A stretch of 64,000 nt of DNA from Sapria himalayana (GCA_029783825.1 JAREIK010014462.1:1-64000); one strand, 5' to 3'; numbered from the stretch's first letter, positions 11,134-23,217 are shown. Notes: generated by a model not told the origin, from the sequence alone. Translations and numbers: made by a program.

Positions 11134-12117
11134 ATGGCATTTTCAAAAGTCGGTGTTTTGAAGTCGATCAGAGGGAACCCCATTGATCACTCACCATGCT
11201 CTCTCCGTCGCAACTCTCCCATGATCTCCCGAGGGCTAACATCGGGTCTCCGTCTGGACGATGATGAAAACGGATCTAGGGGTAGACAACATCAGTGCCC
11301 TCCACACCCGATACCAAACAGGCCCTTGCGAAGAGATAGGCAACCCTTTAATTCTCAACCCCAGTTCCAAACAAGTGATCGCACCCAAGGAGGTCCTCGT
11401 CAACCTTCTTCCTCACGGCTATCAGATAGTGAATTTCTCAATTCATTGAAGATTGGAATAGAGAAGAATACTAATCCAGAAGATCCACCGCCTAAATGTC
11501 ATTCCATGGCTAGCACAGAAGACGAAGCAGAATCGCACAAGGAGAAGATCCCTCCCGATGCAGATGCCATCTTTAAAAAAATGAAAGAAACCGGGCTTAT
11601 TCCCAATGCTGTTGCCATGCTCGATGGCCTCTGCAAGGATGGGCTCGTGCAGGAAGCTATGAAGCTCTTTGGTCTTATGCGCGAAAAAGGAACCATTCCT
11701 GAAGTCGTCATCTACACGGCCGTTGTGGAGGGCTTCTGCAAGGCTCATAAACCTGAAGATGCCAAGCGGATTTTCATGAAAATGCTTAAAAATGGAATCA
11801 CCCCCAATGCCTTTACTTACTGCGTTTTAATTCAGGGACTCTATAACTGTAATCTGATGACTGATGCTATCGATTACAGTGTTCAAATGCTGGAAGCCGG
11901 ACATTCTCCTAATGTTGCTACTTTCGTGGGTCTAGTTGATTGTTTGTGCAGGGAGAAAGGTGTCGAAGAAACACGGATTGTATTGAAAACGCTGCGAAAC
12001 AAGGGCCTTTTTCTTCATGATAAATCCATTAGGGAGTTCCTGGATAAAAATGGGCCATCTTCCTCGTTGGTTTGGGAAGCCATATTTGACAAAAAACCCC
12101 TGCACAACCTATTCTGA
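11134..12117 (+). CDS. Pentatricopeptide-repeat protein, At4g38150-like
   Basis: Intact single-exon frame of 327 residues. PPR proteins bind organelle transcripts and aid their processing, editing or translation. Residues 1-40 are rich in Ser and Arg and poor in acidic residues, as for an organelle presequence. Residues 41-140 are a polar, disordered Pro/Gln/Arg stretch. From 142 a helical repeat block begins (DADAIFKKMKETGLIPN), followed by repeats at about 158-190, 191-225, 226-260 and 261-295, each with the GLIPN/GITPN/GHSPN-type turn. The tail SLVWEAIFDKKP resembles the C-terminus of Arabidopsis At4g38150. No DYW or E domain is present, so it is a short P-class PPR protein. The start follows GATAA and precedes MAFSKVG. 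A second identical copy lies in the right palindrome arm. Its RNA target is unknown. Confidence 0.9.
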   Translation: MAFSKVGVLKSIRGNPIDHSPCSLRRNSPMISRGLTSGLRLDDDENGSRGRQHQCPPHPIPNRPLRRDRQPFNSQPQFQTSDRTQGGPRQPSSSRLSDSEFLNSLKIGIEKNTNPEDPPPKCHSMASTEDEAESHKEKIPPDADAIFKKMKETGLIPNAVAMLDGLCKDGLVQEAMKLFGLMREKGTIPEVVIYTAVVEGFCKAHKPEDAKRIFMKMLKNGITPNAFTYCVLIQGLYNCNLMTDAIDYSVQMLEAGHSPNVATFVGLVDCLCREKGVEETRIVLKTLRNKGLFLHDKSIREFLDKNGPSSSLVWEAIFDKKPLHNLF

Positions 12118-13183
12118 GATGGAATATAAATGAGCAAGTGTTCATCGACCTCAACTAAAAGGTACATTTTTTTTTTTTGCAACATTTATGGCATATCTCC
12201 GTATAAATAATCACTGATACTCAAATAATACTGTTGAAACATGGTCGACACTTATGTTTAAGTGATATGGTGAGAACCCATTACTATATGACATTGTCTT
12301 GCTCCTTTTTCACTTCATCTGAGCTTATTTTACATAATTGGGCACTAAACCCAAGCTCATCACAAACCATCATATATGTTTTTTCTTGCTTATTGAATCA
12401 AATAAATATGTAAGTAAACAAGGGTTGTCATTATTTTTTATCATGACATATATTCGCGCCACTAAATTTAATGTCACATATTGTGTGTGTGGGCTCATTT
12501 TGCTCTCTATTGTTGTTTAATAATCATATTCAATTACATAATTAATTGTTATAGAAAAATAAAAAATAGTGATTTTATTGAAATTGAAATTAATATTTTA
12601 GATGATTTTGATTTAGATTATGATAATATAATTAAAAGCGATGAGATTGATTTGCCTTCCAGTCATAGGGTGGCCAATAAACCTAACAAATTAGATTTCA
12701 TAGATTAATTTAAATATTCTTAAGAAGAAAAATACTAGACGAATAAATTAAGATACATGTGAAAATATACAAAAAAAAAAAAACATAATGGCACATGTTT
12801 TCAATAAGCCATACTTTTGGCATCTTAGGCATTGTGCGGCTCCCCCTTCCTTTGCTACTATTTTTTAAATAGTTCTTATTTTTGAAATGTATGGTATATG
12901 CGAGTATGCATACTAATACACGCTATTATACATGGGTATATACATGTATTGTAATCTTATATATTGTTATAATTTATAATTTTTTTATCATTTTGATTTT
13001 TAATGGATAAAAGCACTCAATACATGGGCTTTCCCAATATAAAGCTATAGTTATGTATTCTCATGGTATATTTACATATTTTATTGAAGTTTTTAGATAT
13101 TTATGACTTGAATTTTTTATAGGTATTGAAATTAAATCCCAGGTGGAGAAAGTAATATATCATGTTAGTCAGAGAGAGAGAGA
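12118..13183. other. 3' flank of the PPR gene, no further gene recognised
   Basis: The first hundred bases are the likely 3' untranslated region. A 75-residue frame at 12481-12708 is acidic (DDFDLDYDN) but short and matches nothing I know. The remainder is AT-rich. Confidence 0.4.
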
Positions 13184-13480
13184 GACGGGCGCATGCACTG
13201 AAAAAGCATAGTGCAAGCATGCAAACATGCGTAACACCACATTGTGCATGCGTGTTCACTATGTGTGTGATAAATGTCACAGAAACATAGGTCTACATCA
13301 CACATTCATAATGTGTAATGGACATTGGCACCCATTATGCTGACATGCATGATGCATTGTGGGCGTAGTGAAGGTGCATCATGTGTTAAAGTAGGTGCAT
13401 GATAGTGCACTGTGTGTGGAGTGACTATACAATGTACACAATGTGTGATTAGTGCATGAGTTTGCATGTTGTTCTTTAGT
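13184..13480. repeat. CATG/GTGCAT-rich alternating purine-pyrimidine segment
   Basis: About 300 bases are dominated by ATGTGT, GTGCATG and CACATT words in both orientations, right after an (AG)n run at 13171-13183. A similar CACATG/TGCACA-rich segment occurs at 30440-30730. It may be the end of an unclassified repeat; no boundaries or target duplication are visible. Confidence 0.4.
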
Positions 13481-15119
13481 CATAGGTTGATGGATCACTT
13501 GATGAATGAGCCTCCTCATGATGAGACGAATGAAATTTGACTACATATTAATTCTTATTTATTGATTCCTATGTGGAAATTCATTGAGTTAGAGTTAACT
13601 TTAATTTTTTTATCATGCATGATATGCAAAAGTCCAAGAGTGTTAGTAGCATCATTATATTATTCGTAAATGATATAGATATATGATGTTATTTTATAGT
13701 TTATCAAATTATGACTAGAGGAGTCTAGAGAGATTGAGTATGTCACTAATCACTTTACCTAATTTATTTAGTTTATAATACACTTTTTAAAGATTTTATC
13801 ATCACAGGTTGATGTGTCCGAGAGATAGAGATAGCTAGATTGATTGCATGATATGATATTAATATATGAATAAATAAATAGTTTTTTAGTATTTCATAGT
13901 TATATTATGGGTTATTATGAGTTTTTCACTAGATAGAGTTATATCATTAGTAAGTTTAATGTATATGAGATAGATTGGTATCTATTAGAGACACATCATT
14001 CAATATTTATGTGAGATAGACTGACTAATAAAGTTATATGGGGATTCTCATATTGTTCTCTCTTCGTGAAATTTACTAAGAAGGAATATATATAATCTCT
14101 CACTATTAAGACTAACAAATAATTTTGGTATTAATATACAATAAATTTTGTGATTCATCTTATTATTTCAGACTCATGAGCTGTCGACTTATGAGATAAC
14201 AATTATATTATAGCTATTTATTTCATTCTCATAACTTTTTCATACTGTAATGGTCTTTGATATGTCATCAAAAGTTTTTGATTATGTATATTTATAGAAA
14301 CCTAATTCTTAAAAGATAACTTAATATGTTTTTTATGGTTTATTTTTGTGAATTATATTATTTGTGAGTTATTATTATGATTGTATTTTTTTATTGATAT
14401 TTATTTGTAGGAATAGAAGATTTTGAGTAATATCTTTGAGATTGTGTCGGGTTGGTTGTCTATGATCTTATTTTTATGGTATAATATTTTACTGGATATT
14501 TGAATATTTTAACTTTCTACCATGTTTATTTTATACTTGATCACTTATTATTGATGAATTTAAAAATATTATATTCTATTCTTAGGGGCATTTCTATATT
14601 GGAGAGTTAAATATATTAAATAGGAATGCATGCCCTTGTTTTCTTTCATGCATGTTAGATTTGTATAAGTAAAAATCCATTCGATCTAATCAACTTAAAT
14701 GTCTAGAGTCTTATTAGAAATAAGACTCGAGATATATTTAAATATTTTATCATATTTCTTTTGTATGCATGTTACTTGATTAGTTTTTGTTTGTTTATTG
14801 ATTATTTTGTGAGTGTCTACTATTACAAAAAATCTAATATATGATTTGATAATTAATAATAATTATTGAGACTATTAGATATATACTCTATTGAATTGAT
14901 ACTCATAATGTTTTATATTTTTATTAAATTAATAATGCATTTTTTATGAAATAATTAAAAAAATGATAGAAAGAATAGATATTTAATTTAAATGACTTGG
15001 ATATTCATATTTAATAGGAGTATTCTTAAATATTTTTTTGAGAGATGTAGTTTTAACAAGAATTATCTTGATGAGACAAGATAATAATTATGGTGATAAA
15101 ATATATATTTCGTTATTGC
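13481..15119. other. AT-rich debris upstream of a copia pol relic
   Basis: No reading frame, terminal repeat or RNA gene can be supported. By position it could hold the eroded 5' part of the copia element that becomes recognisable at 15120. Confidence 0.35.
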
Positions 15120-16475
15120 TTTATTACACAAAAAGGATGTAATTGTTACTTAATTGAAATTAGTAGATTATTTGTGAGTGACCAAGTTATCTTTTGAGTA
15201 GGACGTATTGTTTAACGAGCTTATGAAGAGTAAAAGTTCACAATTTATATTTGAATTTATTATTTTTTATTACTCTAATAATCTCACTTGAGATTTTAGG
15301 TAGGAGAGAGAGATGGTTACACATCAAATTTAGTTTATTCTGAAGAGAATGAGATTTCTCAATAGAAAAAATATCAATCGAGTTCAGATGATATGATATT
15401 TCAAGAGTCTACTTTAGTTCTGATTTATGATGGGTTGGAGATTGAGAGCCTTTGTCACAGTTTGTTTAGTGCTAATAAGACATACAAAGTTTGTTTAGTG
15501 CTAATGAGAGTTCGTTTAGAAGCCAAGTTGAAATGGGAAATCTCAACCAGGATGAGACTATTATAGATGACCTATACGTAGCAGAATGAGTCTTTTTTGT
15601 AGCTGATTCTTTTATTATTAATTTTTCAATTGCTCTGCGAAAGAAATAATGAGCTATACTCGATATCTTATTTTATAAATATATTATATTTATATTTTTT
15701 ATATTTTTGAATTTTTTCATTTATTTTGCAAGTAGTAGAATACTAGGATGGATACCAAGATATGTTTGATTATTATCTTAATTAGAATGAAATCTAATAA
15801 TATTTGACTAAATAAATATCTTTTATTCTAATAAAATTTGATAACTAGTATCTTAATATTCAAGAATATTTATTATTGGTTGTATATGAGTATTTATTGG
15901 GAAGATAAGTTGAAATGAGAATATATATCATTTTAACATAAAATTTATTATGATGTGGTTTACTCAAATATCTTATCCTTCATGAGAATGCTTTTTATTC
16001 ATTAGTAAAGATGATTTTGGTATTGATCGTTATATCTTTGGTGGTTTGTCACATTTGAGATATACTAATTAGATATAAAAATTATTTTTATTCATGGTGA
16101 CCTTGAGGATGATTAATTTATAATGTGAATTTTGAGTTTTGAATAATATAGTCAGACATAATTTTTAAATTGTGAAAGATACATATGGTTTGAAATAGAT
16201 TTTGAGTGATTAGTTTGTTAGATTTTATTTCTAATTACTTATTTTGCTTTATGTGCTTGTCTTATAATTTTTTTTTGAGCTTATATGACATGTTGATCCT
16301 GCTTGTGATGTGTCTAAATGATATTCTTGGTATAAGTGATAATGTGTTGTGATTCATACAAGTTAAGAAGTATCTTTAATCATAATTTTAGATGAAAGAT
16401 CTATGATGACTTGGATACTTTTTTGGTATAGAGGTTATCAACTTCAGCAGAGAGATTGTATTGTCATATAGTAGA
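15120..16475 (+). mobile_element. Degenerate Ty1/copia retrotransposon, integrase C-terminus to reverse transcriptase
   Basis: Several pol motifs appear in order on the plus strand, broken by stops and frameshifts. At 15120-15194 FITQKGCNCYLIEISR then LFVSDQVIF corresponds to the copia integrase end (TQKGYKCY, then FVSRDVTF). At 16069-16113 LDIKIIFIHGDLEDD corresponds to LDVKNAFLHGDLEE of reverse transcriptase. At about 16311-16331 MCLNDIL stands where YVDDIL should be, so the catalytic YVDD box is lost. At 16392-16403 MKDL and the following DLDTFLV match MKDLG.LKYFLGIEV. It cannot encode active protein. No LTR was located for this copy. Confidence 0.72.
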
Positions 16476-17223
16476 TATATAATATATTTTTATAAAAATT
16501 GGTTTTTTGTGCTGTACTCCAATGGACACTCAAATTAAATTAGATACTAATTTTTTATCTGGTACGATTTATATTGTTAATTTTATTATATCTATTTGAA
16601 TTATAAATAATATTAACTATATGATTTTAATTAAACCATATATAATATCAATTAATATTGTTACAAATTAAAATTCAAAATAAAATAAGCTAAAATAATA
16701 CAATAATACTCAAAAAATATCCATTAGATATTATTATATGATAAGCAAAAATAATTGTTATAACACACATATATAATATTCTTGTCAAAAATATAGAAAC
16801 AAATAGAATAATAAGAAAATTGTAATATTTTTCATGAAGTTAGTGGATAAAAATTCATAACACTAAGCTTAGACGAAAGAAATGTAAGCTAAGATCTCTT
16901 GAAGTACTTCATGAAAATGTTCATTGACTACTTTGATGTTAAAATATATGTTATAATAATGATCTCATCCCATATTATTTTGTTATCAGATCGTGTACCT
17001 AATTATCATAATAATTAATAATTGAAAAAGAGAATGCATACATAATCTTCTTGAGAAAATGTTACATCTAAAATATCATATATATAATTATCACAATTGC
17101 TTAGAGCTTTATTTATATATTAAATTTTGAATTAGTTATCTGTTTCTTATTTTAGTAGGAGACAAGATTACTTCCAAAATAAATATAAAATTATGTCATA
17201 GATTTTTTCTATGTGAATGTTGA
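16476..17223. other. AT-rich spacer
   Basis: Probably the eroded 3' part of the copia relic. No RNase H motif or LTR end could be recognised. Confidence 0.35.
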
Positions 17224-17231
17224 TGTCCAAT

Positions 17232-17641
17232 TAGAGATGTCAACATGGTCGGGCGGCTTGGGCACGGCCTGGGCCCCATCCTAGTTCAATCATGCTTGGC
17301 CTAACACGGCACAGTTTGGAATCGTGCCGTGGGCTAGGCTGGGCCGACCCTTAGCATAGTTCGTGTCGTGTTGGGTCGGCATGGTAAATTGGCCCGGTGG
17401 TTCAGTTGGATTTTTTTTTTAAAATTAGCTTGAAAAATTATAGACCTTGCCTGACTCGGCAAATCCAGGCATGACCCAACATGAATCAAATATGAGTCGG
17501 GCTAGTGATTCTCAAGTCATGTCGTATCTGCATGCATGACATAGTTACTATACTGGGCTATGCTGGGCATGACATGGTGGTCCGACTGGGCCACCAAAAA
17601 ATGGGCCAGGCCAGCTCAGTTTGGCATGTTTGACATCTCTA
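17232..17641. mobile_element. nDart-like hAT element, decayed (410 bp)
   Basis: Ends are TAGAGATGTCAACATGGT and the inverse of TAGAGATGTCAAACATGC. Flanks TGTCCAAT (17224-17231) and TGCCCAAC (17642-17649) agree at 6 of 8 bases. The GC-rich interior carries many C-to-T type changes (GGCATGG, GGGCTAGGC) compared with the younger copies, which suggests an older, methylation-eroded insertion. Confidence 0.72.
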
Positions 17642-18009
17642 TGCCCAACTCGATTAGAATGTTTGGCTGACAGCAAGTGTGTATGATTTCTAAAAGAGAT
17701 ATCAAGTCATGAAAACTTTTTCACATATTTCTGTATGTGAAGAGTTGTTTCAAATTGAATTTATAAAGGATAATCTAGGAAATAATTAATTGTATTAATC
17801 ACACATATATATTTCTTCTATGATAAAATAATATTTGTTATAAATAAGTCGTATCTATGCCAAAAAAATATTTCAATCTCATAAGATTTTATGATTAAAT
17901 GCTAAAAAGCACGAACACGTACACGGGGATATGACACGGCAGGATACGAGGACACGGTAAATTCTAAAAAACTAGGATACGGATACGTCTAGGATACGAC
18001 ATGATAAAA

Positions 18010-18260
18010 AAATAAAAATAAAAATAAAAATTATTAATTAAATATTAGGTATTTTATAAAATTTATTAAATTAAATTAAAATATTTTATTATATAAAATA
18101 AATATATATTATTTATTTTATAAAATAAAAATATTTTATTTTATTTTATTTTATTTTATAAGATAATATTTATAATTATTTTATTTTATAAAATAATATT
18201 TTATAATTATATTATATAAAAATATATATTTTATTTTATTTTATAAAAATATTTTATTTT
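18010..18260. repeat. TTTTA/TAAAA low-complexity tract
   Basis: Short irregular repeats of TTTTATTTTA and TATAAAATA make up nearly all of this stretch, immediately before the CCCGCC minisatellite inside the same element. The abrupt switch from almost no G or C to mostly C is striking. Confidence 0.7.
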
Positions 18261-18269
18261 ATGCCCTTG

Positions 18270-18625
18270 CCTCTCACCTCAAGCACGACCGCCCCTGCCT
18301 CTCTCCCCAATCACGCCCGCCCGCCCGCCCCTCTCCCCTCAATCACGCCCGCCCCTCTCCCCTCAATCACGCCCGCCCTCTCCCCTCAATCACGCCCGCC
18401 CCTCTCCCCTCAATCACGCCCGCCCGCCCGCCCCTCTCCCCTCAATCACGCCCGCCCCCCCGCCCTCTTTCCTCAATCACGCCCGCCCGCCCGCTCCTCT
18501 CCCCTCAATCACGCCTGCCCGCCCCTCTTTCCTCAATCACGCCCGCCCGCCCCTGCCTCTTCCCTCAAACACGCCCGCCCCTGCCTCTCTCCTCAAATCG
18601 CGCCGCCCCTTCCTCTCCCCTCAAA
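18270..18625. repeat. C-rich minisatellite
   Basis: Tandem, length-variable units built on CTCCCCTCAATCACGCCC plus one to four copies of GCCC. Unit length varies from about 23 to 40 bases because the CGCC/GCCC block expands and shrinks. A 148-residue Pro/Leu-rich frame through it simply reflects the repeat and is not a gene. The last units decay to CTCAAATCGCG and CTCAAATTGTG. Confidence 0.85.
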
Positions 18626-18737
18626 TTGTGCCCGTCCCTGCCAGTGGCCAACGTCGCACATGCTGCAACGTTGGCCACCCGACGTCGTCGGACGTTGGGC
18701 ACTATAGACGTGGATACGGCTGCCGATGCAACCATCC

Positions 18738-18833
18738 GATACGCCACATGGCATATCAGATATGGATTGTGCAATGATACGCCACGTGGCGTATCGGATA
18801 CGGATTGTGCAATGATATGCCACGTGGCATATC
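18738..18833. repeat. Three 38-bp-spaced CACGTG palindromes
   Basis: GATACGCCACGTGGCGTATC (18776-18795) and GATATGCCACGTGGCATATC (18814-18833) are perfect 20-base palindromes. GATACGCCACATGGCATATC (18738-18757) is an imperfect first copy. They are separated by a shared GGATACGGATTGTGCAAT-type linker. Each intact copy contains a G-box core (CACGTG), a bZIP/bHLH binding site in plants; whether it is used here is unknown. Confidence 0.8.
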
Positions 18834-18860
18834 GGACACGTATCCGTGCCTTGTCAGTGT

Positions 18861-18897
18861 CGTGTCCACGTGTCCAGGTGTCGGACACGTGGACACG
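18861..18897. repeat. Perfect 15-bp hairpin, GGACACG type
   Basis: CGTGTCCACGTGTCC (18861-18875) pairs exactly with GGACACGTGGACACG (18883-18897) around a 7-base loop. It lies just inside the right end of the TIR element and itself repeats the terminal GGACACG word. Confidence 0.8.
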
Positions 18898-18933
18898 GCT
18901 GTAGGGAGCCGTGTCCGTGCTTCCTTGATTAAA

Positions 18934-20649
18934 AGTGTGTCTGAAGATACTTATTGAGTTTAGTGATTCCTAACTCGTTATTTTTTATAATCAAAATATC
19001 ATTTATGTAGATAATCAATAAAATTATTTTACTATTAAAATCATGTTGAAAGATTAAAGAAAAATTAATAACACATTTGTGTAATCTAAATGTAATAATA
19101 ACTTGTGAAAATTTTATAAATTAGATTCTTGGTGATTGCTTGAGGTTGAATGTTATGTTTTTCAATATGCAAACTACACTTCTCAAAGCTAAGTGGCTGA
19201 TTTATATATTTTCTTCTCAAGATCATCATGAATAAATATATTCTTTATGTTTTATTGGTGTATTATCAAATTGTGTAATGTTACAAGAGAAATAAAAATA
19301 TACATTGAAGTTATCTTGGCTATTATAGAGCAAGTGTCCTGATAGTTTATATCAAATATTTGAATATATTTCTCTCGTAAAGTTTCGCCTTAATGTGCTG
19401 AACTTTTTGTTTGGGCATGTTTTCATAATGGATACATATCTGCAATCAACAATAAATAATGTCATATGTGTGAGGGTATGCATCTCTTTAGAGCTTAATG
19501 ATCTTGCAACCATAAGTTCTTGGGTCTCATTGGAGTGAGGGCATGCGTCTTACTATCATGACCAAATACTATCCTATACGAGATAATATCTTATATGAAT
19601 ATTATTGAGTATCCTAATATTATCAAGAGAAATAAAAAAAAAATAAAAGAATAAATAATATGAGATAGCATCAAAACATGTGAATGAAGTGTAGAGTATA
19701 ACTCCTCTATTCATTCGGAGAGTGATTAGAAGATTAAAATCATAGGAACTAACTGCAAGGTCATCTGACTTCTTTGTAGACTTGTCTCTAGTCTTAGAAG
19801 GCTGGATATGTATTTCTCTCGTGGTATAGATACTATGTCTTAATGTTAAATCCTTTTAGTTACCGACTCAATATGAGTCTTTACAGGTGAAAATTCATAG
19901 ACTATTATATTATATTGGTCTGAATGAGATCTCTCTACATGAGAAATTGTATTCTTTATAGACTTAATATGATTTCAATTTGTTTATAGATATGATGTCT
20001 CTATGAGATTAACATCATATTGAGCATCAATATGCTTATATATATATATATATATCTAGAGGGTGATTCTTTATTAACTGATGGTTCATGCTTGGTAAGA
20101 GAAGAAAGGTAATGGATCCAAGTGTAACATTTAGATTCATACTATTCGTAGGCTCTTTAAAAAAAATCTTAAGTTAAAAAATAACATATGCACTAATTAA
20201 ACTTATAATCTCTAGTAAAAAAATATTTGTACCCTATTTAGATACTATTATATTAAAGGAGAGTTCATCTCAAGGCCTTAGATGTAATTTGTTCAATCAT
20301 GCAGAGTGATCATTAACAAAATAAATGAATTAAAAAAAAGAGGTAAGCTAAATAGTTCTTTTGTAAGATGAAAGATTTAAAATGGCAGATGTGAAAGGGT
20401 GGAAGGGGGTACTCTATTGATAAAATAAATTATAGTTAAAGCTATATTTTTCAAAATGTTCGTGGAATATTTTTTTCAAATACGAGTGTCCAAGCTATCT
20501 TAGTTAGATATCTAATGATCTATACGAGATTTGATAATTTGATCTGATATATATATTTTAATTTATTGGCGCTTCTTAATTTGTCAATATTTTTATTAAA
20601 TTGATTTTTTTATTAATTTATAAAAAGTTGGAAAAATAAAAAACTACTA
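18934..20649. other. AT-rich repeat debris
   Basis: No gene is supported. A (TA)n run lies at 20036-20056. Parts may derive from the copia relics on either side, but no motif could be placed. Confidence 0.35.
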
Positions 20650-22342
20650 TTTATCATGAAAGAGATATGAAGTATATTTTGTGTAGTCATCAATAAAAGT
20701 GATTATATATCTAAAATACTCTGGTTATATTTTTATTAGATATTTCATATGTTTGAATGTATCAGATTGAATATATATCTACTCAAATCAAATTGCTATG
20801 TAAGATAGGAAGCTATGATAAGATTTGTTAATTAACACGATTCACACTCTGGAGTCAAAATGTTTTTTAGACTAGAGTAATTTATTTTCAACTTGGTTAG
20901 TGATGGTTGACCACAATGAGAATATAAAAGTAATAGGTTCTAACTACTCAACGTTTTCATAAATATCTATTATTGAGGAGAGAACAAATAATTCATCATT
21001 CTTAATCTTAATAGACTTGTTCTGATAGGTACAATTCAGTTCTCTAAGCTTGATGTTATAAACTTGTACCTACTAATTTTTATAAAAGTTATAATTTTTA
21101 TTTATTTTGTGCTTTTTATTAGCATATCAATCATTTTGGTAGCCTCAATCATTTTTACTTGTTTTATAAGAATTTGATGTATATTTTTATTATCATCAAG
21201 AATTTTTACATTATCATGATTTATTTATTAAATCTTAAAATTCTAAATATTAAAGCTAACACAATAAATTTCATTCAAATTATTTTTTATTAAACATAAT
21301 ATTTGTGTGGAATTTTTTTTGTTCAATTGGTTTTACATAAGTACTTTAAATTTTTTGAATTTGTTGAATAATTTATAATTCTTTTGAATGAAACAGACTT
21401 ATATACCGGGAGAAATCATCAATGAACAATACATACTATCTTGATCTCTTAAGTGATATTTTTGATATTTTTTTGAATAAATTACTAGTAATTAAATTCA
21501 GCACTATCATTGATCTCGTGGTAGTATATTTAAATTATATATATTTTTTCTTTTTATATAGACATCTTTTACAAAATTTGAGGCCTTGTGTACAATATGG
21601 TAGTCATTGCATTATTCTTTTTGAGGATAGTTTTTAAATTTTTATCATTGATGTGTCATTGACTTTTATGTCATAACATGATTTCATGGTCATAACATCA
21701 TAATTTCATATCATAACTAAAATTTGTCTTTTTTTGGATTTCTTTTTCTCAGAAATAAAGTACTCAATTATAGCCTTAAATTTACTTTCCAACAGCTTGT
21801 ATAAGCTTTCACATCTTACTCCGTGAGCAATTATTGTTGCTCTCTAATTAGTCAACACTTTATAACTAGCTAATTAGTGTCTGAAGCTCATGTAAATATG
21901 AGACAAAAGATGTTAATTTTCTTCATGTGTAACGTATAACGTTTATTTCTCAGGAATAGTTTGTTTATTAGTGATTTGTTTTGATAGAGCATCTTTAGTT
22001 TTCTTCATAAATTTTTTGTTCTATTACCCAAAATATTCAACAAGACTTCATTTGCAAAATATAGTAGTATCAAGCCTTGTGCTCTTCGTTCTATTTTGTC
22101 CTAGATGACAATTTTCACATATGATATCTTTGATTTATGATCGCTCATCATTGACTTCAGAGATATAATTGTGGACTAATAATACCTATTAACAAGCATA
22201 TGTTATATCTCCAGCTTTAATTACTAAAAATTATACCCTAGAAACTTGTTGACTTCAACCCTTGTTGTCGGTGAACTCATCTTTATAGGATCTTTAGTCT
22301 TCACTCTTCACTCTTCACATAGATCTTGTTATCAACTTATAA

Positions 22343-22355
22343 CTGATTGATACCA
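22343..22355 (-). other. Primer-binding site, initiator-tRNA-Met type
   Basis: TGGTATCAATCAG lies two bases past the LTR. The common plant copia site is TGGTATCAGAGC, complementary to the 3' end of initiator tRNA-Met, so eight bases are kept exactly. The gag start follows about 75 bases on. Confidence 0.7.
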
Positions 22356-22357
22356 AA

Positions 22358-22983
22358 TGATGTGAATCGAAATGATGAATAGGGTTTTAGGGTTTTCATT
22401 TTTCAAGTAGGAAAAAATAAACATAAGCATAATATTCATAGATGAAACACACATCACACAAGGAGAGATATAATAGAAGCTCATATCATACACCAGAAGG
22501 GAAGAGGGGAGAGAGGAGGAGATGAGAGAATTTTTTTTTCATTAGAATACCTTGCTCAATATGCAAATAATACACATTGTTTTTCTACTCTCACACAATC
22601 ATACGTATTTCATTTTATATTTGCAAGGGTTTGTATAGTAAATTCAAACAAAAATCACTAATTTTAGTTACAAATTGATAAACACATAATATGTCACAGC
22701 TTCATTTATGATGTTACACCAAAGAATATATAATAACTTGAATTCATAAGTCATTAGTCACTATAATACAAATTGTATTATGAATTTATTACATGTCAAA
22801 ATATCTCATGATACTAATTAATAATATCACGAATTTATTCATGTCGTGGTGTCAAAGAACTTGATCATGACTCAAATTATTCTAATCTTCTTTAGTCATA
22901 GAAATTATGCTATGAATATATTCATACCTCAATATCAAAGAACAAGAATGAAACTCAAATACATGAGATTTTTATTCACATCA
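22358..22983 (-). repeat. Copia LTR, 626 bp
   Basis: On the minus strand it begins TGATGTGAAT and ends ATTCACATCA, i.e. TG...CA with a perfect 10-base terminal inverted repeat, as expected of LTRs. The primer-binding site starts two bases after its end. Confidence 0.75.
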
Positions 22984-23172
22984 ACACACAACATGTGATA
23001 ACTTGTTTATGTCATAATTTCATATTTTAGTGTTGTGGTAGTGAACTATATTTTGAGTTTTAAAAGTATGATCCAAATTTTCATAGAGAAGAAAGCAAAG
23101 AGAGAGAAAATGAGAGAGAATAAAAATTATTATGTTTTCTTTAATACTCAAAAATTGAAAAATCACAATAAT

Positions 23173-23215
23173 ACATATATATATATATAGTGTGTGTGTG
23201 TGTGTGTGTGTGTGT
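23173..23215. repeat. (AT)n-(GT)n microsatellite
   Basis: An AT run at 23173-23189 passes into a GT run at 23190-23215. It yields a spurious His-Thr-rich frame on the minus strand. Confidence 0.9.
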
Positions 23216-23217
23216 AT

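Larger units (their letters stand above)
17900..18925. mobile_element. Non-autonomous TIR element of about 1.03 kb carrying a minisatellite
   Basis: The left end reads AAAAAGCACGAACACG (from about 17904) and the right end is the inverse of AGGAAGCACGGACACGG. Both are flanked by TGATTAAA (17892-17899 and 18926-18933), a perfect 8-bp repeat. The subterminal regions are full of GGATACG and GGACACG words. Inside are a TTTTA-rich tract, a GC-rich minisatellite and three CACGTG palindromes. No transposase is encoded. The 8-bp duplication favours the hAT class, but the first bases of the element do not pair perfectly, so the class is open. Confidence 0.6.
20650..22983 (-). mobile_element. Degenerate Ty1/copia element(s) with one LTR, gag and integrase traces
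   Basis: Read on the minus strand, a 626-bp LTR (22983 to 22358) is followed by a primer-binding site and a gag start MSSPTTRVEVNKFLG (22280-22236). Further gag-like phrases follow: KIERRAQGLILLYFANEVLLNILG, then LYQNKSLINKLFL. At 21426-21397 FIDDFSRYIS and at 20706-20650 IITFIDDYTKYTSYLF are two separate copies of the copia integrase core start. Two such cores only 0.7 kb apart suggest two nested or overlapping relics. Stops and frameshifts are everywhere, and no 3' LTR was found. Confidence 0.75.

Noticed and set aside
18270..18625. CRISPR-like array
   Set aside because: Units vary in length, there are no unique spacers, and the genome is a plant.
18261..18707. 148-residue proline-rich protein (mirror 51530-51976)
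   Set aside because: It is read-through of the C-rich minisatellite and has no unique sequence beyond the repeat.
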